Shown here in pieces: positions 1 to 5,419 of a stretch of 5,419 bases of DNA. The notes under the pieces are model-generated. The model made no database searches. It saw only the letters and a program-made list of their open reading frames with translations, and was not told the origin of the DNA. Source of the stretch: an uncultured Eubacteriales bacterium (GTDB lineage: Bacteria > Bacillota_A > Clostridia > Christensenellales > Aristaeellaceae); assembly GCA_900313545.1 (NCBI GenBank), contig OMRS01000085.1:1-5419 (forward strand), read 5' to 3'. Each line of letters begins with the position of its first letter. Within the stretch, counting starts at the first letter, position 1. A program made the translations under genes and the position numbers.

Positions 1-20
1 ACTCCATTGTTCATCAACAC

Positions 21-69
21 ATATAGTGAATCCCCCGGAGCAAATATGGCTCCGGGGGATTCACTATAT
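21..69. repeat. Perfect 21-bp inverted repeat (hairpin) downstream of the operon
   Basis: The arms at 21-41 and 49-69 are exact reverse complements, separated by a 7-nt loop (AAATATG). The inner part of the stem is GC-rich (CCCCCGGAGC paired with GCTCCGGGGG) and the outer part is AT-rich (ATATAGTGAA). It starts 84 nt past the stop codon of the last operon gene. A stem this long would fold strongly in RNA from either strand, so it may end or stabilise the operon transcript. No run of T follows it in either direction (GTGTTGATG on the minus strand, CAAGGGGAA on the plus strand), so it is not a canonical intrinsic terminator. A REP-like or MITE-like palindromic element is an alternative. No clear target-site duplication is seen next to the arms. 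Confidence 0.9.
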
Positions 70-152
70 CAAGGGGAACATGATGAAAACCGCCGTGAGG
101 TCTGGCATGACTGTGAAGGAGCTGGAGAAATCTCATATAGCAGCCGGATTAT

Positions 153-1343
153 TCAATGGAGGGCATCCAGATACTCCTCCAGGCACCAATTGTTTTTCAC
201 GATAATTGCCGCTACATCTTTGCCAACATAGCGCACATGCCAGGACTCCGCGATAAACCCTGTAATGGATTGTTTCTCTTCCGTATAACGGACGATGAAT
301 CCGTATTCATGACAATGCGCGTGGAGCCATTTCTGCTGTTCCGTTCCTGTAAAACTGACCCCGGGAACGGTCATGTCAAAGGCTAGGCCCGTCTGATGTT
401 CGCTGGTTCCTGCCGGTGCAACCGTGTTATAGGTGGCAGACAGGCATTTCTTTTTACTCCACTCCGGATGGTTGCGCTGATAGGTGGCGACCGAGTTATC
501 GACCAGTTTCTGCTGTTCCTTGTAGTTTCGGTAGGCAGAGGAAATCTGCCATTTTCCGATGCCCTGGCTGACTGCGGCGCTGAGCATTTCCTTCATGGCC
601 TGGGTTGCCGTTCGATCGGCCATGGTTCCCTTGTACTTGATCTTGACCAGATCAGAAGGAAGGACAGAAGAGATGTCTACCAGATTGGAGGGAACGTAGT
701 TGTCATTCAAGGGATGACTGCGGTTTGCAAGGATCAGAAAATCCGTATCCGGTGCATCATGAACGGTGAGGGCATTCCCGGAATAGATGAGTGAGAGCGT
801 TTTTTCACCGGCAATTCCGTCCGCTGTCAGATGATTGACGGCCTGGAAGGCAACCAGCGCGGAATGGGTCATGCTGCCGAAATCTCCATCCGCCTGACCG
901 CTGAGAAAACCAAGGGAAATCAGGGCATTTTGAAGACGGATCACTTCCTCTCCCTTCATCCCCTTGCGCAGAACTGTGGCGGCAGGGCTTTCTTCCGGCA
1001 GAGGCGTGGATTCGATCTCCGCATAGGAGGTGGCGACATCTGTAAAAGGACTGATGTCTGCAAACGGATAGGCCGTTTCAGACAGTATGGTTCCAAAGGG
1101 AACGAACTCGGCGGGTGTCGGGGTAATGGTGGGGACAGGGGTAGGTGTGGGGACCGGTGTCGGGCCGTTTGGCGTCGGTGCAGCGGTGGCGGTGGCTGCC
1201 AGACGGTCGGCTGGAGCCGGCATGAAAGAGGAAATTCCGGCGCAGATTCCAACGACCACACAGATCGAAGCGATGGTCAGCAGTACCCGCCCGGTCCGCA
1301 GCAGTGCGGCATTGCGTCTTTTCTTTCTCTTCTTTGGTGGCAT
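153..1343 (-). CDS. Membrane-anchored VanY/LdcB-type peptidoglycan carboxypeptidase (M15 family) with peptidoglycan-binding domain
   Basis: Predicted zinc D,D- (or L,D-) carboxypeptidase that trims the stem peptide of peptidoglycan outside the membrane. From the chosen ATG it is 396 aa. Layout: a basic N-terminus (KKRKKRR), one membrane segment at about 18-40, a Thr/Pro linker at about 50-78, a PG_binding_1 domain at about 124-189 (LRKGMKGEEV...ADGIAG), then the M15B domain at about 205-382. The M15 signature is intact: SEHQTGLAFD supplies zinc ligands His316 and Asp323, and ESWH supplies catalytic Glu366 and zinc ligand His369. SSAYRNYKEQ is the typical conserved block before them. The N-in, C-out anchor puts the catalytic domain in the wall. 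The start is the ATG at 1343, with GGAG 7 nt upstream; a TTG eight codons earlier would overlap the previous gene and lacks that spacing. It is the last gene of the operon, 16 nt after the SGNH gene. The family is clear, but whether it prefers pentapeptide (D,D) or tetrapeptide (L,D) is not decidable here. Confidence 0.93.
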   Translation of the reverse strand: MPPKKRKKRRNAALLRTGRVLLTIASICVVVGICAGISSFMPAPADRLAATATAAPTPNGPTPVPTPTPVPTITPTPAEFVPFGTILSETAYPFADISPFTDVATSYAEIESTPLPEESPAATVLRKGMKGEEVIRLQNALISLGFLSGQADGDFGSMTHSALVAFQAVNHLTADGIAGEKTLSLIYSGNALTVHDAPDTDFLILANRSHPLNDNYVPSNLVDISSVLPSDLVKIKYKGTMADRTATQAMKEMLSAAVSQGIGKWQISSAYRNYKEQQKLVDNSVATYQRNHPEWSKKKCLSATYNTVAPAGTSEHQTGLAFDMTVPGVSFTGTEQQKWLHAHCHEYGFIVRYTEEKQSITGFIAESWHVRYVGKDVAAIIVKNNWCLEEYLDALH

Positions 1344-1350
1344 GGCTGTT

Positions 1351-1354
1351 CTCC
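1351..1354 (-). promoter_or_regulatory. Ribosome binding site for the carboxypeptidase gene
   Basis: The minus strand reads CGGAGAACAGCC-ATG, placing GGAG 7 nt before the ATG at 1343. This site decides the start against the upstream in-frame TTG at 1367. It lies just upstream of the preceding gene's stop codon (1360-1362) in genomic coordinates, so it falls within the short intergenic gap. Confidence 0.7.
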
Positions 1355-1359
1355 GTTTG

Positions 1360-2427
1360 TTATTCAATGGGCAGATCCTCCCTCCATGTCCGGGCTTCCA
1401 TCAGGAGCTCTGCCCATAGTGCGAGCAGACGGGAGTGATTGAGAAACTCCTCCCTGGAAGTCACCAGGTTTTCTTCTGCAGCAATGCTGCGGATGATCGC
1501 ACTGTTGATCCATTCCCCATAGTGGGTGGTGTCTTTGTAATTGTCCAGATTCAGGACCCAGTCCGTCCGGGCTGAAAAATCGTACAGATGGACATTCGGC
1601 AGGCCAAGCAGGGCATCGCAGCAGAGTTCCCGGACCTTCAGCATGGCCTCCAGGGAGCCCCGGCTTTTCATGGTGGACCATTCCGTGGCGTTGTAGGGCG
1701 GAAGGAAGATGTCAAACCGGGTCTCCGGGTTTTCACGGATCAGGGGAAGCAGGTTCTGCTCAAGGTTCTGAATGCTCTGGGCAGGATATTCCTCCGCCTG
1801 GGGATTGACCACTGGCGGCGTAAATTCAGCGTAGTAAAGGACGGCATCCGGACCGTAGGGGTCCCTGCCGGCCCAGGAATACATGCTGTCCCGAAGGGAC
1901 GGGTCCTGGGACTGTCCCAGCGTGGACAGGCACCTGGGCAGGAAGGACCCGAGAATGCTGCGGTTAAGGAAATAGTTGACGTCATCGAAGGGATTGTCGT
2001 TATACAGGTACATGGGAAGGGGAACCTTGGGCGTATCCGCACTCCCGATAAAGGAGTAGATGTCCAGTCCGAAAACGATCCGACGGATGTGGTGCGTGCG
2101 GAAGGCCAGATCCATCAGGACCTTGTGATTGCGGGCATTTCCGCCGGCGGTGCACAGCTTGATAAAGCTGCCGCCCAGATGGGAGGAGAGCTCGCTGGGC
2201 TTGAAGTTTTCCGTGACGGAGGTGCCCACGATGGCGCTGTCATAGTCATAGCTCCGGGCGATGCCCGCATTGGAATAGACCTGGGTGGTGTTGTCGATGG
2301 GCGGAAGAAAGAACCGTGCCATGCGGTAGACCTGAAGCGGATCCACCAGATAGACCGTCAGGGCAATAAGGGCAAATATGGAAAAAAGCAGAATGAGGCT
2401 AACACAGAGCCATTTCCGGATGCTCAA
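1360..2427 (-). CDS. Membrane-anchored SGNH/DltD-like protein, predicted partner of the adjacent MBOAT acyltransferase
   Basis: From the chosen TTG start it is 355 aa: a short cytoplasmic N-terminus (MSIRKW), one membrane segment at about 5-28, then an extracytoplasmic domain. The domain opens with DNTTQVYSNAGIARSYDYD and then AIVGTSVTENF, where Ser70 in the GTS motif is the likely nucleophile. Near the C-terminus DNYKDTTHYG gives a D-x-x-H pair (Asp299, His302), the usual Asp/His end of SGNH hydrolases. This layout matches DltD, AlgJ/AlgX and PatB-type proteins, which take an acyl group delivered across the membrane by an MBOAT protein and place it on a polymer. That role is inferred from the motifs and from the MBOAT gene 35 nt upstream; overall similarity to a named member was not tested. 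The exact substrate is unknown. The TTG start is chosen because AAAGGAGG sits 7 nt before it; an in-frame start at 2505 would overlap the MBOAT gene and add a non-hydrophobic leader. Confidence 0.82.
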   Translation of the reverse strand: MSIRKWLCVSLILLFSIFALIALTVYLVDPLQVYRMARFFLPPIDNTTQVYSNAGIARSYDYDSAIVGTSVTENFKPSELSSHLGGSFIKLCTAGGNARNHKVLMDLAFRTHHIRRIVFGLDIYSFIGSADTPKVPLPMYLYNDNPFDDVNYFLNRSILGSFLPRCLSTLGQSQDPSLRDSMYSWAGRDPYGPDAVLYYAEFTPPVVNPQAEEYPAQSIQNLEQNLLPLIRENPETRFDIFLPPYNATEWSTMKSRGSLEAMLKVRELCCDALLGLPNVHLYDFSARTDWVLNLDNYKDTTHYGEWINSAIIRSIAAEENLVTSREEFLNHSRLLALWAELLMEARTWREDLPIE

Positions 2428-2434
2428 CGCACAG

Positions 2435-2442
2435 CCTCCTTT
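2435..2442 (-). promoter_or_regulatory. Strong ribosome binding site that sets a TTG start
   Basis: The minus strand reads AAAGGAGG-CTGTGCG-TTG, a near-perfect Shine-Dalgarno with 7-nt spacing to the TTG at 2427. It lies entirely in the 35-nt gap after the MBOAT stop codon and gives the SGNH gene its own translation initiation. Confidence 0.85.
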
Positions 2443-2462
2443 GTGAGAAAATCGGGAAATAA

Positions 2463-3893
2463 TCAGAAATTGAAATACAGAAAAACGCTGACATGGGAAA
2501 GGCACAGGGTGCAGTAGACCAGCAGCAGCACGGTGGTCAGGGCGTTGATCCAGGTGGGTCTGAAGCGGAAGGTCCGCTCATAGACGTTGGGCAGTCCCAG
2601 ACAGGCAAACAGGGAAAGGACGTACCAGGCCATCATCATCAGGGCGTTGTAGCCCGGATGCAGTCCGCCCGGGAGGGCAAAGGCCGAGGTGATCCCGTCC
2701 CGCAGGGGACCGAAGTTCATCATGAACATGGATTTGACGATGGCCATGGCGTCGGAAAGGCTGGTGGCCCTGAAGAACACCCAGGCGATGACCACAAAGG
2801 TGAAGGTTGCAATCCACTGGAGTGCCGGATGGAGCGCGTCATACTGCCTGCGGAAAAGCCGGTACAGGACGCTGGCCGCGCCATGCAGGAGACCCCAGAG
2901 GAGGAACAGCCAGCCCGCGCCGTGCCAGAGCCCGCTCAGAAGGAAGACGATCATGAGGTTGAGACAGGTCCGGGCGGTTCCCCGGCGGCTGCCGCCCAGG
3001 GGAAAGTAGACATAGGTGGTCAGGAAGCGGGACAGGGTGATGTGCCAGCGCTGCCAGAATTCCCGGATGCTGAGGCTCTTGTAGGGGGAATTGAAGTTGA
3101 TGGGGATGCGGATGTTGAACATGAGGCCGATGCCGGTGGCCATGTCGCAATATCCGGAAAAGTCAAAGTACAGCTGCAGGGTATAGCCGATGGCCACAAA
3201 CCAGGCCTCGGGGGTATTGAGGTTCAGCGCATTGGCGAATCCGGTTTCCACAGCGATGGCGAAGGTGTCCGCCACCACGACCTTTTTGAACAGGCCGCGG
3301 GCAAATCCGTAAAGTCCGGGGGCAAAGTTGTCCGCGTTGAAGCGGCGGTTCCGGGGATCGGAAAACTGGGGGACCACCTCGCTGTGAAGCACGATGGGGC
3401 CCGCAATGAGCTGGGGAAAGAAGGTCACAAAGAGGGAATAATCCAGGATGTCGTAGCGGGGGACCGTTTTTTTGTAGCTGTCAATCACGTAGGACAGCTG
3501 CTGGAAGGTGAAGAAGGAAATTCCCAGGGGAAGGGCCAGGTGCCGCAGCGGCAGGGAGAGGTGCAGGGCGGTATTCAGATTTTCCGCAAAAAAGTCATGG
3601 TACTTGAAGATGAACAGCACGCCCAGGTTGGCGGCGATGCCCGTGAGCAGAAGGCATCTGCGAAGCAGCTTCCCTTCACTGCGGAGCATCCCCTGGCTCA
3701 GCAGGTAATTGACCACAATGGAGGAAAAGATGATCAGCACATACCATGGATTGTTGTAGCCGTAGAAGACAAAGGAGGCCAGCACAAGAAAGACCTTGTT
3801 GAACGGACGGTCGGAGACCTTCCCCAGAAGAAAGTAGACGCACAGGGTTACGGGCAGAAAAGCCAGAATGAAGATATAGGAATTAAACAGCAT
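2463..3893 (-). CDS. MBOAT-family membrane O-acyltransferase (AlgI/DltB/PatA type)
   Basis: A 476-aa integral membrane protein with many hydrophobic segments from end to end, about the usual size for AlgI-like proteins. Family signatures are clear: MLFNSYIFILAFLPV at the N-terminus; FVFYGYNNPWY (about 41-51); PQLIAGPI (160-167); YFDFSGYCDMATGIG (242-256); FNSPYKSLSIREFWQRWHITLS (267-288); YVYFPLGGSRRG (294-305); and SGLWHGAGW (320-328), whose His324 is the invariant MBOAT histidine. The C-terminal VFLYFNF resembles the FIYFQF ending common in this family. These proteins pass an acyl group from a cytoplasmic donor to the outer face of the membrane, where an SGNH partner completes transfer. No acyl carrier protein or D-alanine ligase gene is in the window, so a D-alanylation (Dlt) pathway is not supported and O-acetylation is the more likely chemistry. 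The start is the ATG at 3893 with GGAGAG 6 nt upstream, 26 nt after the transpeptidase gene. Confidence 0.95.
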   Translation of the reverse strand: MLFNSYIFILAFLPVTLCVYFLLGKVSDRPFNKVFLVLASFVFYGYNNPWYVLIIFSSIVVNYLLSQGMLRSEGKLLRRCLLLTGIAANLGVLFIFKYHDFFAENLNTALHLSLPLRHLALPLGISFFTFQQLSYVIDSYKKTVPRYDILDYSLFVTFFPQLIAGPIVLHSEVVPQFSDPRNRRFNADNFAPGLYGFARGLFKKVVVADTFAIAVETGFANALNLNTPEAWFVAIGYTLQLYFDFSGYCDMATGIGLMFNIRIPINFNSPYKSLSIREFWQRWHITLSRFLTTYVYFPLGGSRRGTARTCLNLMIVFLLSGLWHGAGWLFLLWGLLHGAASVLYRLFRRQYDALHPALQWIATFTFVVIAWVFFRATSLSDAMAIVKSMFMMNFGPLRDGITSAFALPGGLHPGYNALMMMAWYVLSLFACLGLPNVYERTFRFRPTWINALTTVLLLVYCTLCLSHVSVFLYFNF

Positions 3894-3899
3894 AGCGTG

Positions 3900-3905
3900 C
3901 TCTCC
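3900..3905 (-). promoter_or_regulatory. Ribosome binding site for the MBOAT gene
   Basis: The minus strand reads GTGGAGAGCACGCT-ATG, with GGAGAG 6 nt before the ATG. It lies in the 26-nt gap after the transpeptidase stop codon, which supports co-transcription with separate initiation. Confidence 0.7.
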
Positions 3906-3919
3906 ACAGATTGTCAGAA

Positions 3920-5338
3920 TTACCCGACCGTGGCCTCCACGGGCTGGAACATGGCGGGCTCAGGGGTCGCCGTGGGAAGGGGAGTGGGCGTGGCGGAGGG
4001 TTCGGGGGTGAGGGTCACCTCAGGCAGGGGAGTGGGGGACATGGCGGCAAAGGACAGGTAGTCGGCCACCAGGCTTTGAGCGTCGGCAAAGAGCTTCTGC
4101 TGGGTCTGTCTGCCGCACACGCCGTCCGCCTTGAGGCCGTTGGCCTGCTGGAAGGCGCGCACGGCTTCGATGGTGCCGCCGTAGTACCCGCCGGTGACGG
4201 TGCCGTGGTAATATCCCAGCTCCTTCAGACGGCACTGGACCATGTAGACGTCCGTGCCGCTCTTGCCCCGGGACAGCGTCCGGTAGGTGGTCGGCCAGTT
4301 TTGAGGAGAATAGAAGGGCTCGGGCGTGGGATAGGGCAGGGGGTTTTCCCGCTGGGTCTGTTCATTGAGGGTCGGTTTGAGGGTCATGGTGTACTCCGGG
4401 TCATAGACCCCGCTTTCATAGACGGTGATGATGGTCCCCTGGGCGCAGTTTTCATAGATCCACTGGGCATCGCTGACCAGGAGACGGACGCAGCCGTGGG
4501 ATTTGCGGGTGCCCAGATCCTTGAAGGAGGAAGTCACCAGGGATTGTTCGTTGGGGGAGGAGTACAGGACGGAATGAAAGGCATTGGCCTTGTCGATGCG
4601 GGTCAGATACTGGGCATGGGAGCCCCAGGTGGGGAAATAGCCCCAGCGGGCGCGGGACTTGGGCATGATGGTGGTTCCCAGCGGCGTGGGATTGCGGAGC
4701 GTGCCGGTGGAGCAGATCATCTCCCGGACGAGGACGGTGTATTCACCGCTTTCGTCGTAGGTGTAGGCCCTTGTGATCTGGTTGGTGACATCCACCATCA
4801 GCTTGTAGCGGGGAGGAACAGGCGTGGGGGAGGGCCGGGGCGATTCGGAAGCGGCGCGCGCTCCGGAGGAAAACAGGAGATCAAGGGTCTCCTGTCCGGC
4901 AATCCCGTCGGCGGCAAGGCCGTTGTGGGACTGAAAATCTTTCACGGCCCTGCGGGTGACGTCGTAATAGCCGCCGGAGACGCGGGCGTGATAAAAACCC
5001 AGTTCACTGAGACGCTGCTGAAGGGCTTCCACATCCGTGCCGCTGTCCCCGCGGCGGAGGGTCCGTGCGGGGATGTTCCCCTGGACGGCGGTTGACTCGG
5101 GAAGACTGCCCGCAGGTGCCAGCGTGGGAACGTGGAGGAATCCGGGTTCGGGTGCGGGAGTGGGATCTGGTTCCGGCAGTTCGTCCGGCGCGCTGTCGGC
5201 ATTGATAAAATGAAGGTCTCCATCATCGCCCAGAATCACCTGGCCGCTTTCATCCTCCCACACGATGGTCTCAGCCAGGGAGCAGTGGAGAAACAGGCAG
5301 AGGACAAGAATCAGGAAGACTGCGCTGAAAGTTCGCAT
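3920..5338 (-). CDS. Exported L,D-transpeptidase: YkuD domain between two peptidoglycan-binding domains
   Basis: Predicted to crosslink peptidoglycan stems (3-3 links) or attach to them, using a catalytic cysteine outside the membrane. From the chosen ATG it is 472 aa. Layout: signal peptide at 1-22 (hydrophobic core AVFLILVLCLFL, likely cut after SLA); a Pro-rich linker at about 53-66; PG_binding_1 at about 93-159; a second Pro linker; the YkuD domain at about 177-308; a second PG_binding_1 at about 353-417; then a Thr/Pro-rich tail at about 434-461 near the C-terminus. The active site is SHGCVRL with Cys283 and His281, plus the upstream His255 in AFHSVLY. The Cys at residue 19 is not in a lipobox (FLHC), so this is probably not a lipoprotein. 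The ATG at 5338 is chosen because GGAGG precedes it; the in-frame upstream start at 5383 lies across the promoter -10 and has no signal-peptide logic. It is the first gene of the operon. Confidence 0.93.
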   Translation of the reverse strand: MRTFSAVFLILVLCLFLHCSLAETIVWEDESGQVILGDDGDLHFINADSAPDELPEPDPTPAPEPGFLHVPTLAPAGSLPESTAVQGNIPARTLRRGDSGTDVEALQQRLSELGFYHARVSGGYYDVTRRAVKDFQSHNGLAADGIAGQETLDLLFSSGARAASESPRPSPTPVPPRYKLMVDVTNQITRAYTYDESGEYTVLVREMICSTGTLRNPTPLGTTIMPKSRARWGYFPTWGSHAQYLTRIDKANAFHSVLYSSPNEQSLVTSSFKDLGTRKSHGCVRLLVSDAQWIYENCAQGTIITVYESGVYDPEYTMTLKPTLNEQTQRENPLPYPTPEPFYSPQNWPTTYRTLSRGKSGTDVYMVQCRLKELGYYHGTVTGGYYGGTIEAVRAFQQANGLKADGVCGRQTQQKLFADAQSLVADYLSFAAMSPTPLPEVTLTPEPSATPTPLPTATPEPAMFQPVEATVG

Positions 5339-5342
5339 GCGA

Positions 5343-5347
5343 CCTCC
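5343..5347 (-). promoter_or_regulatory. Ribosome binding site for the L,D-transpeptidase gene
   Basis: The minus strand reads TTTCGGAGGTCGC-ATG. GGAGG ends 4 nt before the ATG at 5338, slightly close but strong. It selects this start, which also begins exactly at a typical signal peptide. Confidence 0.75.
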
Positions 5348-5371
5348 GAAATGACATAATAAAACAGAATG

Positions 5372-5401
5372 ATTATAGCACAAAACGGGGAAAGGAGTAA
5401 A
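5372..5401 (-). promoter_or_regulatory. Sigma-A type promoter of the operon with extended -10
   Basis: The minus strand carries TGC-TATAAT: a consensus -10 at 5372-5377 with the extended-10 TG at 5379-5380. An 18-nt spacer leads to TTTACT at 5396-5401, a partial match to TTGACA (4 of 6). Transcription would start near 5365, giving a leader of about 25 nt before the transpeptidase ATG. The perfect extended -10 explains why a weak -35 would suffice. No operator or riboswitch is visible in such a short leader. Confidence 0.75.
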
Positions 5402-5419
5402 GGCGGCGGAGATATATGA

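Noticed and set aside
21..69. Calling the hairpin a classical Rho-independent terminator
   Set aside because: No T-tract follows the stem on either strand, so it is listed as an inverted repeat with a possible termination role.
2..161. Inverted 8-mer CTCCATTG (2-9) and CAATGGAG (154-161) as ends of a small mobile element
   Set aside because: Eight bases could match by chance, the right copy includes the stop codon of an intact gene, and no target duplication is seen.
153..1343. Glycopeptide-resistance (van) cluster
   Set aside because: Only a VanY-type fold is present; there are no vanHAX-like ligase or dehydrogenase genes and no two-component regulator genes, and VanY-like enzymes are common housekeeping proteins.
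1087..1419. Gly/Val-rich plus-strand frame (VGTGVGVGTGVG)
   Set aside because: It is the reverse complement of the Thr/Pro linker of the carboxypeptidase, not a real repeat protein.
1588..2517. Plus-strand open frame opposite the SGNH gene
   Set aside because: It mirrors the coding frame of a well-supported gene and shows no domain or ribosome site.
2493..4061. Long plus-strand open frame opposite the MBOAT gene
   Set aside because: It is antisense to a protein with clear MBOAT motifs, and its translation is Gly/Gln/Glu-rich without any recognisable domain. High-GC codons on the real strand explain the lack of stops.
3911..5095. Long plus-strand open frame opposite the transpeptidase gene
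   Set aside because: It is antisense to an intact YkuD protein, is low-complexity Gly-rich, and no family is recognisable.
5339..5383. Extended N-terminus of the transpeptidase from an upstream start at 5383
   Set aside because: It would span the promoter -10 and the ribosome site, and the signal peptide begins exactly at the ATG at 5338.

Overview
The window holds one compact four-gene operon, all on the minus strand. It reads from a promoter at the right end (about 5372-5401) to a perfect 21-bp inverted repeat at the left end (21-69). In transcription order the genes are: (1) an exported L,D-transpeptidase with a YkuD domain between two peptidoglycan-binding domains (3920-5338); (2) a multi-pass MBOAT-family O-acyltransferase of the AlgI/DltB/PatA type (2463-3893); (3) a membrane-anchored SGNH/DltD-like protein, the usual partner of such MBOAT proteins (1360-2427); (4) a membrane-anchored VanY/LdcB-type M15 carboxypeptidase with its own peptidoglycan-binding domain (153-1343). 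The gaps between genes are 26, 35 and 16 nt, and each gene has a recognisable Shine-Dalgarno sequence.

The organism is most likely a Clostridia-type Firmicute, possibly an uncultured gut lineage. The reasons are strong GGAGG-type ribosome sites, a TTG start, an extended -10 promoter (TGCTATAAT), moderately high GC, and Thr-Pro-rich linkers joining wall-binding domains to membrane-anchored or secreted wall enzymes. This is inference; there is no rRNA or other phylogenetic marker here.

All four products are predicted to act at or across the membrane on the cell envelope. The carboxypeptidase and the L,D-transpeptidase could be sequential: trimming pentapeptide stems to tetrapeptides gives the donor that L,D-transpeptidases use for 3-3 crosslinks. 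The MBOAT/SGNH pair probably moves an acyl group, often acetyl, across the membrane and onto an extracytoplasmic polymer. The target could be peptidoglycan itself, a secondary wall polymer or an exopolysaccharide. Placing an acylation pair between two peptidoglycan-binding enzymes suggests a single wall-remodelling and modification module. That is the most interesting biological reading of the window, but the substrate cannot be read from sequence.

The left flank (1-152) has no convincing gene. It carries the perfect hairpin and a weak small ORF candidate just beside it on the plus strand. The right flank (5339-5419) holds the operon promoter and possibly the start region of a divergent gene beyond the window. 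The long plus-strand reading frames opposite the genes are shadows.
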